From assembly GCA_963662985.1 (NCBI GenBank), contig OY760066.1:186001-250000 (forward strand): a DNA stretch of 64,000 bases. The letters are read 5' to 3'. The notes under the pieces were generated by a model. It was not told the DNA's origin, did no database searches, and was given only the letters and a program-made list of their open reading frames with translations. Shown piece after piece: positions 16,612-24,467 of this stretch. The translations under genes were made by a program, and so were the position numbers. Origin of the DNA: G963662985 sp963662985 (lineage in GTDB: Bacteria; Chloroflexota; Anaerolineae; Anaerolineales; UBA11579). Positions within the stretch are counted from its first letter, which is position 1; every line of letters starts with the position of its first letter.

Positions 16612-19178
16612 TGGCAACTCCTATCAAAAAAACAAGTCGTTATCATATTGAAACTGCTCCTGCACCGGCACCTTTTGATTATCCGGTGGATTTTCGTAAA
16701 GATGTGAAGGATGATTATGTAAAATATGGGCATCAAGGATTGCCCTATCATCGCACTGGGGGAGACCCACATTGGACGCCACAAGTGATTTCTCAAATTT
16801 GGTATCAAGCAGAAACAGGGAAGATTCCGATTTCGGGGGCTGGCTATGGTGGTGGATTTGCAGAACATGGCTTTGATGGTATTTGGCTGGATATGTCTGA
16901 AATTGTGCGCCCTACTCGAGATGGAATCCATGGTCGGGAATATATTTCTACGATCATTGACTTGGGAGTGCGGTTGCCTCAATTGCATTTTAGCGAAGAA
17001 GGATTGTTGGTGGAAGAGACACCAAAGATGCTCTCAATCCCAGTGCCAATTGTGTTTGACCCAATCCCAATGAAAATTCCGGGACGAGCATTACATCTAT
17101 CTGTGGCGAAAGCGGCACATGCTTTGAAAGTGTTTGCATTGATTAAATTTGAAGATCTTGCAGAGGATTTATTGCCCTATCAAGATGCAATTATCCCCTT
17201 ATTGGAAGATTTGGATAAATTGGACAGTGACTGGGTGAAACAAGCCCCGATGGTGGCAGTGGCCGCTGATGGCAAGACTGCAATGGCACGCTATGCTGAG
17301 GTGACAAAGGCTTTGCCTGAAGCAACGGTGATGATGCGATTGCCAATGACACCGAGCACTAAAGAGACAGTGCATGCTTTGATCGATGCAGGATGTGCTT
17401 CTTTTCATTTTTATGCGGATGACCAAGCCGAAGAATTTGAGGGGACACGGTCTTTGCCAAAGGCTTTGATCGAATTGCACAATGAATTGATTGACCGACG
17501 CACAAGAGATTTGGTTTCGATTGTGGTGAGCGGTGGGATTGCAAATGCAGAACATTTGCCTAAGTCGATCATCTGCGGAGCGGATGCAGTGGCGATTGAT
17601 TTTGTGACGATTTCCGCTTTGGGATGCGCTTTGTGGGCAGATATTCGACATGGTTGCAAAGTGGAAAAGGGTGAGATTGACCCTGAGTGGGGGGCACAAC
17701 GATTGATCAATTTAGTGAATGCATGGCGTGACCAATTGCTGGAAGCGATGGGAGCAATGGGACTGCGAGAAGTGCGCCGAATGCGGGGTGAAATGGGACG
17801 AGCGATGTTTTATGATGAAGAAGAAGCACGCTTCCGAAAATTGTTCACTCGACCAGAAGGGGTGGATGTGCCAATGTTGCCGGCATTGAAGGCGAATGAT
17901 GCAGAAATTGAAGGTGATTTGCGTTGGACAACCCAATTATTATTGGCTACGGCAGAACAAGCACGCAGTGGTAAGCCGGGAACGTCTAAGTTGGAATATC
18001 GACATGGGCGCTCAAATGGCGGCTTTGACCGAATGCGATTCTTATTTGAATTAGAAGAAGATATGAGCAAGTTTGCGTGGGATGAAGATGCTGTGGACGA
18101 AGTGGACCTGAGCTTGGCCTTGAACCATCGTGAAGACGGACGGCCTGAATTGACGATTCCGCAACCTTGGTATGGCGGGGGGATGTCGTTTGGGTCCGTG
18201 AGTGTGAACACGATGCTGTCACGTGTGCGTGCAGCAGAAGCTTTTGATTCGTTTATTTCCACTGGCGAAGGTGGGTATCCGGAAGATTTGATTCCCTATT
18301 CTAAACATATGATTACTCAAGTGGCAACAGGGCTGTTTGGGGTTCGGGAAGAGACAATCCAACGCGCACCAATTGTGGAGTTTAAGTATGCTCAAGGTGC
18401 CAAACCCGGCTTGGGAGGGCACTTGTTGGGTAGCAAGTCTACGGAAGCAGTGGCAAAAATGCGCCAAGCGGTGCAAGGGATTAGTTTGTTCTCTCCGTTC
18501 CCATTCCATAGTGTGTATTCGGTGGAAGACCATAAAAAGCATGTAGACTGGATTAAGACGGTGAATCCGGAAGCGTTGATTTCGGTGAAAGTGTCTACGC
18601 CAACAGATGTGGATATGGTGGCAGTGGGCTCCTATTATGCAGGGGCGAATATTTTGCATGTGGATGGTGCGTACGGAGGTACGGGGGCAGCACCGGAAAT
18701 TGCGAAGAAGAATATTGCGTTGCCGATTGAATATGCGATTAGCCGCATCCATCATTTTTTGATTAATGAAGGGATTCGCGACGAATTAGTGGTGATTGCT
18801 TCAGGTGGTGTGCGCACGGCATTTGACATTGCAAAGGCGATTGCGTTGGGGGCTGATGGAGTGGTGATTGGCACAGCAGATTTGGTGGCGATTGGATGTG
18901 TTCGGTTGGCATGTTGTGAAAAGGATGATGGCTGTCCGTTTGGGATTACTACGACGGATCCAAATTTAGCGAAGCTGGTGCAAGTGGAAGAATCGACAGA
19001 ACGAATTAAGAATATGTATGCTTCATGGAAAATCCAATTAGCGACTATTTTGAAGAAATTGGGGATGCGCTCGATTGGTGAATTGCGCGGACGGACGGAC
19101 CTGTTGGTGTATTTGGATAAAGAAGGTGATTCCTATCAAGGGACAAAAATAAATCATAAGGAGAACATCCATGCATAA
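16611..19178 (+). CDS. Glutamate synthase FMN/Fe-S domain protein with duplicated TIM-barrel architecture
   Basis: About 855 residues with two barrel-like halves. The C-terminal half (about residues 480-830) is the FMN-binding catalytic domain of glutamate synthase. It has IPQPWYGGGMSFGSVS, KPGLGGHLLGSKST, SVKVSTPTDVDMVAVGSYYA and HVDGAYGGTGAAP, and a cysteine cluster, CVRLACCEKDDGCPFG, that fits the 3Fe-4S site. The N-terminal half (about 60-400: SGAGYGGGFAEHGFDG, GRALHLSVAKAAHALK, IVVSGGIANAEHL) resembles the inactive central domain or another flavin barrel. The reaction expected is reductive transfer of ammonia from glutamine to 2-oxoglutarate. The amidotransferase and GXGXG parts are encoded by the next two genes, with etfBA upstream. 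No GltD flavoprotein is present, which suggests ETF as electron donor. Confidence 0.8.
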   Translation: MATPIKKTSRYHIETAPAPAPFDYPVDFRKDVKDDYVKYGHQGLPYHRTGGDPHWTPQVISQIWYQAETGKIPISGAGYGGGFAEHGFDGIWLDMSEIVRPTRDGIHGREYISTIIDLGVRLPQLHFSEEGLLVEETPKMLSIPVPIVFDPIPMKIPGRALHLSVAKAAHALKVFALIKFEDLAEDLLPYQDAIIPLLEDLDKLDSDWVKQAPMVAVAADGKTAMARYAEVTKALPEATVMMRLPMTPSTKETVHALIDAGCASFHFYADDQAEEFEGTRSLPKALIELHNELIDRRTRDLVSIVVSGGIANAEHLPKSIICGADAVAIDFVTISALGCALWADIRHGCKVEKGEIDPEWGAQRLINLVNAWRDQLLEAMGAMGLREVRRMRGEMGRAMFYDEEEARFRKLFTRPEGVDVPMLPALKANDAEIEGDLRWTTQLLLATAEQARSGKPGTSKLEYRHGRSNGGFDRMRFLFELEEDMSKFAWDEDAVDEVDLSLALNHREDGRPELTIPQPWYGGGMSFGSVSVNTMLSRVRAAEAFDSFISTGEGGYPEDLIPYSKHMITQVATGLFGVREETIQRAPIVEFKYAQGAKPGLGGHLLGSKSTEAVAKMRQAVQGISLFSPFPFHSVYSVEDHKKHVDWIKTVNPEALISVKVSTPTDVDMVAVGSYYAGANILHVDGAYGGTGAAPEIAKKNIALPIEYAISRIHHFLINEGIRDELVVIASGGVRTAFDIAKAIALGADGVVIGTADLVAIGCVRLACCEKDDGCPFGITTTDPNLAKLVQVEESTERIKNMYASWKIQLATILKKLGMRSIGELRGRTDLLVYLDKEGDSYQGTKINHKENIHA

Positions 19179-20574
19179 ATTGACGACCTCCCGAATTGAT
19201 CGGATTTTGGATTCGCGCCGAAAGCTCTATGACGATGCTGTTTTGCACCCGAATAATTCTCGTGAAGAAGCCGCAGAAGGCGGTTGTGGTGTAGTGGGGG
19301 TGACGAGTTCCTTCCCAGTGGCGGGACGACATTTCTTCCCTGCGGCAGAGCAAATGCATAACCGTGGGAATGGGAAAGGTGGCGGAATTGCGGCGGCTGG
19401 TTTGAACCCGGCACAAATGGGTGTTACGGCGGATGTTTTGCGCGATGCAACGATGTTGCAAGTGGCTTATTTGGATGCGGATTGTGTGGCTGAAGTGGAA
19501 GCGGAATGTATCTTCCCTGTCTATGATGTGTTGACATCCTATCGAGTGGACACGGTGGAGGATTACCGAGAGATTGAAGGATTAGAAATTCAACCACCGG
19601 ACGTGGTGCGCTATTTTGTGCGGGCAAAAAAAGACTCATTGGCTGATTTTGCCAAGGATAATGCGCTAGAAGACTTGACCGCGCGCGAATTGGAAGATGA
19701 ATTTGTATATCGCAATAGCTTTTTCCTAAACACAAAATTCTATGCAAGTTTGGGTGAACAACGGGCTTTTGTGATGTCTCATGGGCGCGATTTGTTAATC
19801 TTTAAAATTGTGGGGTATGCAGAAGAAGCGGCGAAATATTATAAGCTTGATGAGATGGAAGCGCATGTGTGGATTGCCCATCAACGCTATCCGACAAAAG
19901 GGCGAGTGTGGCACCCCGGGGGAGCGCACCCCTTCATTGGTATGAACGAGGCTTTGGTGCATAATGGGGATTTTGCGAATTATCATGCAGTGTCGGATTA
20001 TTTGAAACAACGGAATATCAAACCTTTATTCTTGACCGATACGGAGATTAGCGTGTTGTTGTTTGATCTGTTGGATCGTACCTATCATTATCCGTTGGAA
20101 GCCATTGTGGAAGCATTGGCACCAACCACAGAACGGGATTTTTTGAAATTGCCAGCAGAAAAACAAACGCTCTATCGCCAAATTCAAAAAACACATATCC
20201 ATGCTTCTCCTGATGGACCATGGTTCTTCATCATTGCACGCAGTCAACCTGAAAAGGACTTGTGTCAATTGCTGGGGATTACGGATACCTCGATGCTGCG
20301 CCCACAAGTGTTTGCGTTGGTCGACTCTGAGATGGAAGGCAAACGCTATCAAATGGGACTGTTGGGCTCTGAAAAACAAGCGATTGATGCAACCTTGAAG
20401 AGCTTGAGCAAAGAATATACGGCGATTCCGACAGTGGCAGACCGTTATTGGAATGCACGAGGGGGGTCTTATAATGATGGCGGTTCCTTCACTTTTTCGG
20501 TGCGCAAGAAAAGCCCCGATGCCCCCTATGGGAGCATGCGCGAGTTGTGTGCCGCAACAAGTTTGGAGAGGTGA
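19171..20574 (+). CDS. Glutamate synthase amidotransferase domain protein (class II)
   Basis: 467 residues. This is the Ntn-type glutamine amidotransferase part of glutamate synthase. The catalytic Cys lies in GGCGVVGVTSSFP at residue 39 and is expected to become the N-terminus after removal of a 38-residue propeptide, normal for GltB. Other family motifs are HNRGNGKGGGIA, WIAHQRYPTKG, EALVHNGDFANY and LTDTEIS. It releases ammonia from glutamine for channeling to the FMN domain. It overlaps the previous gene by eight bases, with AAGGAGA before ATG 19171. Its end overlaps the GXGXG gene by 28 bases, in a different frame. Confidence 0.9.
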   Translation: MHKLTTSRIDRILDSRRKLYDDAVLHPNNSREEAAEGGCGVVGVTSSFPVAGRHFFPAAEQMHNRGNGKGGGIAAAGLNPAQMGVTADVLRDATMLQVAYLDADCVAEVEAECIFPVYDVLTSYRVDTVEDYREIEGLEIQPPDVVRYFVRAKKDSLADFAKDNALEDLTARELEDEFVYRNSFFLNTKFYASLGEQRAFVMSHGRDLLIFKIVGYAEEAAKYYKLDEMEAHVWIAHQRYPTKGRVWHPGGAHPFIGMNEALVHNGDFANYHAVSDYLKQRNIKPLFLTDTEISVLLFDLLDRTYHYPLEAIVEALAPTTERDFLKLPAEKQTLYRQIQKTHIHASPDGPWFFIIARSQPEKDLCQLLGITDTSMLRPQVFALVDSEMEGKRYQMGLLGSEKQAIDATLKSLSKEYTAIPTVADRYWNARGGSYNDGGSFTFSVRKKSPDAPYGSMRELCAATSLER

Positions 20575-21806
20575 TTGAAGCACCAAAAGGACAAACACAT
20601 TGGAACCCAACTGGCGAAGAACAATTGGTGGATGATGGGTTTGCTGAGACTATATTGGAAAAAGTGCTGGCGGGAGGAGATGATTCCTTTGAAGCCATGA
20701 CAGCACCTGTACAAAAAGATTTGGGCAAGTGGATATCCAACTATAGTTACGAAGCAATTGCTGGGGCTGTGGACGCTTGGGTGAAGGCTGGGGCGGATGT
20801 GGCAAAGACTAAGGCAATTTTAGCATTATTAACCCGTTTGCGGGATAGTATGTTTGACCCGCAAGAAAAACGACGGGCTTCGATCTTGGATATTGTGGAT
20901 GCAGGGATAAATGCGCTGTTAGACCGCGTACCTTCTTTTGATGCAAAGGCAAAACTCTCTCGGATTACTTGGGAGACACGTGATGCGCTACAAGCTCCGA
21001 CGCATGTGGATGCTATTTTGGTGGTGGATGTGAGTGGCTTCCCAGCGGAAGGGGATGAAGGACCGGGAATCTTCCAAGCAAATGCGTTCCGAATGGGATG
21101 GCACCATTTGGTGTCTTATCGCTGGGCGGGACAACGTTTCTTAGGATGTAATTTGAGCAAGGTCACAGATGCGCTGCGCTTTGATGTTTATGGCTCCCCG
21201 GGGGATTATTTTGCAAGCGGGATGGATGGCGACGAGGTGGCAATGATGATCCACACGAATGCACAAGACCAATTGGCGCAGATTTTCAACCACGGGACAT
21301 TGGTGATCTATGGTGATGTGGGGCAAACGTTTATGTATGGCGCAAAAGGCGGAAAAGCTTTTGTGCGCGGAAACGTGGCCGGACGTCCGTTGATTAATGC
21401 AGTGGGTGCACCGCGAGTGGTGATCAATGGAACCTGTTTGGATTATTTGGCAGAATCGTTTATGGCAGGCGATCCACTGAATGGGGGTGGTTTTGTGATT
21501 TTGAATGGGATTGAATTTGATGACCATGGACAAATGGTTGCTTTGGATGAACCTTATCGCGGGAATAATTTATTCTCTTTGGCATCTGGGGGAGCACTCT
21601 ATGTGCGCGATCCCTATGCGAAGTTGGATGAAAATCAACTGAACGGCGGTATGTTTGCAGATTTGAGTGAAGCGGATTGGAATTTGATCCTGCCCTATTT
21701 AGAAGAAAATGAAGCCTATTTTGGCATTGATGTGGATGCTTTGCTGACTGTGGATGGCAAGGTGATGGCTCCAGAAAAGGTTTATCGTAAAATTTGCCCG
21801 AAGTAA
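20547..21806 (+). CDS. Glutamate synthase GXGXG (C-terminal) domain protein
   Basis: Up to 419 residues. Roughly the last 260 form the right-handed beta-helix GXGXG domain of GltB/FwdC, visible in GTLVIYGDVGQTFMYGAKGG, FVRGNVAGRPLINAVG and DPLNGGGFVILNG. The first 150 residues are helix-rich and not typical of the family. The only start in this region is GTG 20547, inside the end of the amidotransferase gene and without a Shine-Dalgarno site. The two genes may therefore be joined by frameshifting, translationally coupled, or one broken gene. The domain bridges amidotransferase and FMN parts in classical glutamate synthase. The operon ends at the terminator near 21835. Confidence 0.85.
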   Translation: MCRNKFGEVIEAPKGQTHWNPTGEEQLVDDGFAETILEKVLAGGDDSFEAMTAPVQKDLGKWISNYSYEAIAGAVDAWVKAGADVAKTKAILALLTRLRDSMFDPQEKRRASILDIVDAGINALLDRVPSFDAKAKLSRITWETRDALQAPTHVDAILVVDVSGFPAEGDEGPGIFQANAFRMGWHHLVSYRWAGQRFLGCNLSKVTDALRFDVYGSPGDYFASGMDGDEVAMMIHTNAQDQLAQIFNHGTLVIYGDVGQTFMYGAKGGKAFVRGNVAGRPLINAVGAPRVVINGTCLDYLAESFMAGDPLNGGGFVILNGIEFDDHGQMVALDEPYRGNNLFSLASGGALYVRDPYAKLDENQLNGGMFADLSEADWNLILPYLEENEAYFGIDVDALLTVDGKVMAPEKVYRKICPK

Positions 21807-21834
21807 GTTTGGATTAAATTTTTGTTTGATGAAG

Positions 21835-21863
21835 ACCCTCTTGCAATTGAGAGAGGGTTTTTT
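21835..21863 (+). terminator. Terminator of the ETF-glutamate synthase operon
   Basis: Stem ACCCTCT/AGAGGGT (21835-21841, 21852-21858) followed by six T. Confidence 0.85.
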
Positions 21864-21896
21864 GTGCATATTTTTTGTCTAATATTTTTTGACAGA

Positions 21897-21958
21897 ATTG
21901 GACAGGTGTCAAGCTATTTTTGGACACTTTTTGGACACTTTTTTGACAGGTGTCCAAT
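21897..21958. repeat. Inverted and tandem TGTC/GACA repeat cluster
   Basis: Two 16-base elements, ATTGGACAGGTGTCAA (21897-21912) and TTGACAGGTGTCCAAT (21943-21958), are inverted copies except for their central two bases. They flank two exact tandem copies of TTTTTGGACAC (21917-21927, 21928-21938). More TGTC/GACA words occur to about 22080. The 413-base interval between the glutamate synthase operon and msrB holds no gene I can support. This cluster is its main content and may be a protein-binding or phage-derived site. Confidence 0.6.
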
Positions 21959-22185
21959 TTTTTCCGGGCTGAATTTTGGCATATAGAGAGGCATGATGTA
22001 GGAGAGATGACATATGGAGGGTCTTGAGGGCTAAATTTTGACAGTTTAGCCAAATATTTTTTTATGTGTCAAATTTTGCCAGTAGCTTTAATGTTCTATT
22101 TATTATACCATATTACTTGGTTCTTTTTACCTCATTTTGCATTTAATTTAGGCGGGTAAGAATAAATAAAATTCTCCATCTGAAC

Positions 22186-22191
22186 TATAAT
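22186..22191 (+). promoter_or_regulatory. Likely -10 box of msrB
   Basis: TATAAT 29 bases upstream of the msrB start. No convincing -35 box is visible. Confidence 0.4.
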
Positions 22192-22219
22192 TGTAATAGA
22201 GTAACTGAAAGGACAAACA

Positions 22220-22579
22220 ATGACCTATCGTGAGTTATCGCCAGAAGAAAAACGTGTGATCTTGAACAAGGGCACAGAAATACCTTATACAGGAGAATAT
22301 ACAGATTTTAAAGGTGCAGGGACTTATCATTGTAAACAATGTGATGCAGCGCTTTATCGCTCTGTGGATAAGTTTGATTCGGGCTGCGGTTGGCCTAGCT
22401 TTGACGATGAGATTCCGGGTGCTGTGGAACGTAAGTTGGATGCAGATGGGCGCCGAACAGAGATTTTGTGCGCGAATTGTGGCGGACATTTGGGACATGT
22501 GTTCGAAGGAGAGCGAATGACGCCGAAGAATACGCGCCATTGTGTGAACTCAATCTCGATGGTGTTCAAAGGTGAGTGA
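22220..22579 (+). CDS. msrB: Peptide-methionine (R)-S-oxide reductase
   Basis: 119 residues, a stand-alone MsrB that reduces the R form of methionine sulfoxide in proteins with thioredoxin as reductant. It has the two zinc-binding pairs CKQC and CANC, the GCGWPSFD motif, HLGHVFEGE, and the catalytic Cys in RHCVNSISM. All family residues are intact. The start follows GAAAGGA. A single-gene transcript is likely, with its own terminator 20 bases after the stop. Confidence 0.97.
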   Translation: MTYRELSPEEKRVILNKGTEIPYTGEYTDFKGAGTYHCKQCDAALYRSVDKFDSGCGWPSFDDEIPGAVERKLDADGRRTEILCANCGGHLGHVFEGERMTPKNTRHCVNSISMVFKGE

Positions 22580-22595
22580 AATAATATAAAATTTC

Positions 22596-22628
22596 AAAGG
22601 AGTTTGAAAAGACAAACTCCTTTTTTTT
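22596..22628 (+). terminator. Terminator after msrB
   Basis: 11-bp perfect stem (22596-22606 with 22613-22623), 6-base loop, then eight T in all. Confidence 0.93.
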
Positions 22629-22629
22629 A

Positions 22630-22657
22630 TTAACATTTTAATTTTTAATGTTATAGT
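22630..22657 (+). promoter_or_regulatory. Promoter of the TPR gene, predicting a leaderless transcript
   Basis: TTAACA (22630-22635), 16-base spacer, TATAGT (22652-22657). The ATG at 22663 is only five bases after the -10 box, so transcription should start at or within a base or two of the ATG. No ribosome site is present. Confidence 0.5.
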
Positions 22658-22662
22658 TAAAT

Positions 22663-24399
22663 ATGTTTAATTCTGATCAGAAAAAACAATTTCAATTCAT
22701 CGTTAATTTGGTCATGTTATTGAGTATTGTCTTTTCTTCAATATTACCTACTATCGCAACTATCTCTTCCCCAAAAGAAAATTCAAATCGATTATTAGCT
22801 AGCGGACAACGCGCTTATGATTTTGGTTTTTATGACCAAGCACTCGAAAAATTTAATGCTGCAATTGATAAATATAAATTTAATTATGAAGCTTATGCGT
22901 ATCGAGCTGCCACGGAAATGGCGCTTGGTGACCTAAGTGCGGCTATGAATGATGTTTTGGTGGCGGAAGAAAATATTGATAATGATGTATTTATCAAAAC
23001 GATTAAAGCTCAAATTCTTCAATCTGAGTATGATTCTCTTAACACAACAGAGATTGCAGAATTGGAAAATTTGCTTGATGAATTAGTTCTTACCGACCCT
23101 GAAAATTATGATTATCGACTTTGGCGAGGATCTTATTATTTTAATCAAAATCAATTTGAAAAAACAATTGAAGATTTGAAGAATTTTACTAGTAGAGCAG
23201 ATGCAATGTTGTTCACCGGTTCAAGTTATTTTCAATTGGGACAATATGAGCTGGCGATTGATACTTTAGAAATAGCAAATGCTATGTCACCTCAAAATGA
23301 TTCGATCTTGCAACAATTGGTAATCTCGTATTTTAGTGAAGAAGAGTATGAGAAAGCATTAAATTATCAAATTCAATTAGCAAATTTGGGAACTTCGGAT
23401 CCGGTGGTCTATAAGGATTTAGGGATGCTCTATATTTTGAATGAAGAGTATGAACTTGCTTTAGATAGTTATGAAAAAGCTTCAATTTATGCCCCTGTTG
23501 ATAAAGAAATTTTTTACCAAATAGGGGTTTTATCTTATGAAATTAATGAGTATGAAAAAGCCGTTGATGCTTTTAGTGAAGCTATTGCGTTACAAAATGA
23601 TTGGAAAGATGCCTATTTGAATCGCGCAACCGCTTATATTAGTCTTGAAGAATATGAATTGGCGTATGAAGATTATTTGAGTTGTTTGGCATTTGACCCT
23701 GAATCTATTGATATATTACAAAAAATTAGTGAATTAGATATATTTTTGGGGAGAATTGACACTTCTATTGAGCATTTTGGTCAATTAATTGAAAAAGATC
23801 CAGAAAATATACAATATTTGTTCACTCATGCATATTTAGTAATCACTAATCAGATCGAAAACTGTTCTGTAGTGGAACCAGAGTTGGAAAAAATCATTGA
23901 AGTTGATGAATCTCAAACAATTCCTTATCATTATTTAGGTCTATGCGAATATTCTAAAGGCAATCATGAAAAAGCAGCTGAGTATTGGAATTTAGCACTC
24001 ACAGGTTTACCTGAGACTATTGATTCTTTATATTTTTTGGCGTTTCTTGATTATGAAAATTCTAATTATGAAAGTGCTTTAGAAAAAATCAATCAATTAG
24101 AATCTTTTGACAGTAATTATGCTTTGGGATATTTTCTTAAGGCAAATATTGAGCTTGAGTTGGCTAAATATCAAGAAGCGATTGAAGATTATGATGTAGC
24201 TATCGCAAATGACATCAATGTTATGATTGCATATTTTAATCAAGGTGTTGCTTATTTTAATTTAGGTAATTTGTTAGAAGCGGAGAGTTGTTTCTTGATT
24301 GCACTGGAATTCGCAAATAAAGATGGACAGATTGAATTAGGTGCCAATATTCAAAGTGCTTTAGACACTCTATATGAACACCCTGACTGGGGAAAATAA
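22663..24399 (+). CDS. Membrane-anchored tetratricopeptide-repeat protein
   Basis: 578 residues. A hydrophobic N-terminal segment (about 12-35) acts as signal anchor or uncleaved signal. The rest is a chain of at least a dozen TPR units of 34 residues, seen in repeats such as YDQALEKFNAAIDKY, YELALDSYEKASIYAP, YEKAVDAFSEAIALQ and YQEAIEDYDVAIAND. TPR arrays bind proteins; no partner is identifiable. It is probably exposed outside the membrane and is convergent with the giant surface-protein gene, which may be a functional neighbour, though they have separate transcripts. Strongly AT-rich, unlike the preceding glutamate synthase cluster. Confidence 0.88.
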   Translation: MFNSDQKKQFQFIVNLVMLLSIVFSSILPTIATISSPKENSNRLLASGQRAYDFGFYDQALEKFNAAIDKYKFNYEAYAYRAATEMALGDLSAAMNDVLVAEENIDNDVFIKTIKAQILQSEYDSLNTTEIAELENLLDELVLTDPENYDYRLWRGSYYFNQNQFEKTIEDLKNFTSRADAMLFTGSSYFQLGQYELAIDTLEIANAMSPQNDSILQQLVISYFSEEEYEKALNYQIQLANLGTSDPVVYKDLGMLYILNEEYELALDSYEKASIYAPVDKEIFYQIGVLSYEINEYEKAVDAFSEAIALQNDWKDAYLNRATAYISLEEYELAYEDYLSCLAFDPESIDILQKISELDIFLGRIDTSIEHFGQLIEKDPENIQYLFTHAYLVITNQIENCSVVEPELEKIIEVDESQTIPYHYLGLCEYSKGNHEKAAEYWNLALTGLPETIDSLYFLAFLDYENSNYESALEKINQLESFDSNYALGYFLKANIELELAKYQEAIEDYDVAIANDINVMIAYFNQGVAYFNLGNLLEAESCFLIALEFANKDGQIELGANIQSALDTLYEHPDWGK

Positions 24400-24432
24400 T
24401 TTTTATAAGATTATTAGATTTTATCTTTAAAC

Positions 24433-24464
24433 AAAAAACAACTGGCTAAGCCAGTTGTTTTTTT
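24433..24464. terminator. Bidirectional terminator between TPR and giant gene
   Basis: Stem around ACAACTGGC/GCCAGTTGT with A run on the left and seven T on the right (24433-24464). It serves both convergent genes. Confidence 0.88.
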
Positions 24465-24467
24465 GTT

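Noticed and set aside
21814..22053. 79-codon ORF on the minus strand between the glutamate synthase operon and msrB
   Set aside because: It covers the terminator and the TGTC/GACA repeats, has no ribosome site and its composition (repeated CQK, SVQKVSK words) is explained by the DNA repeats.
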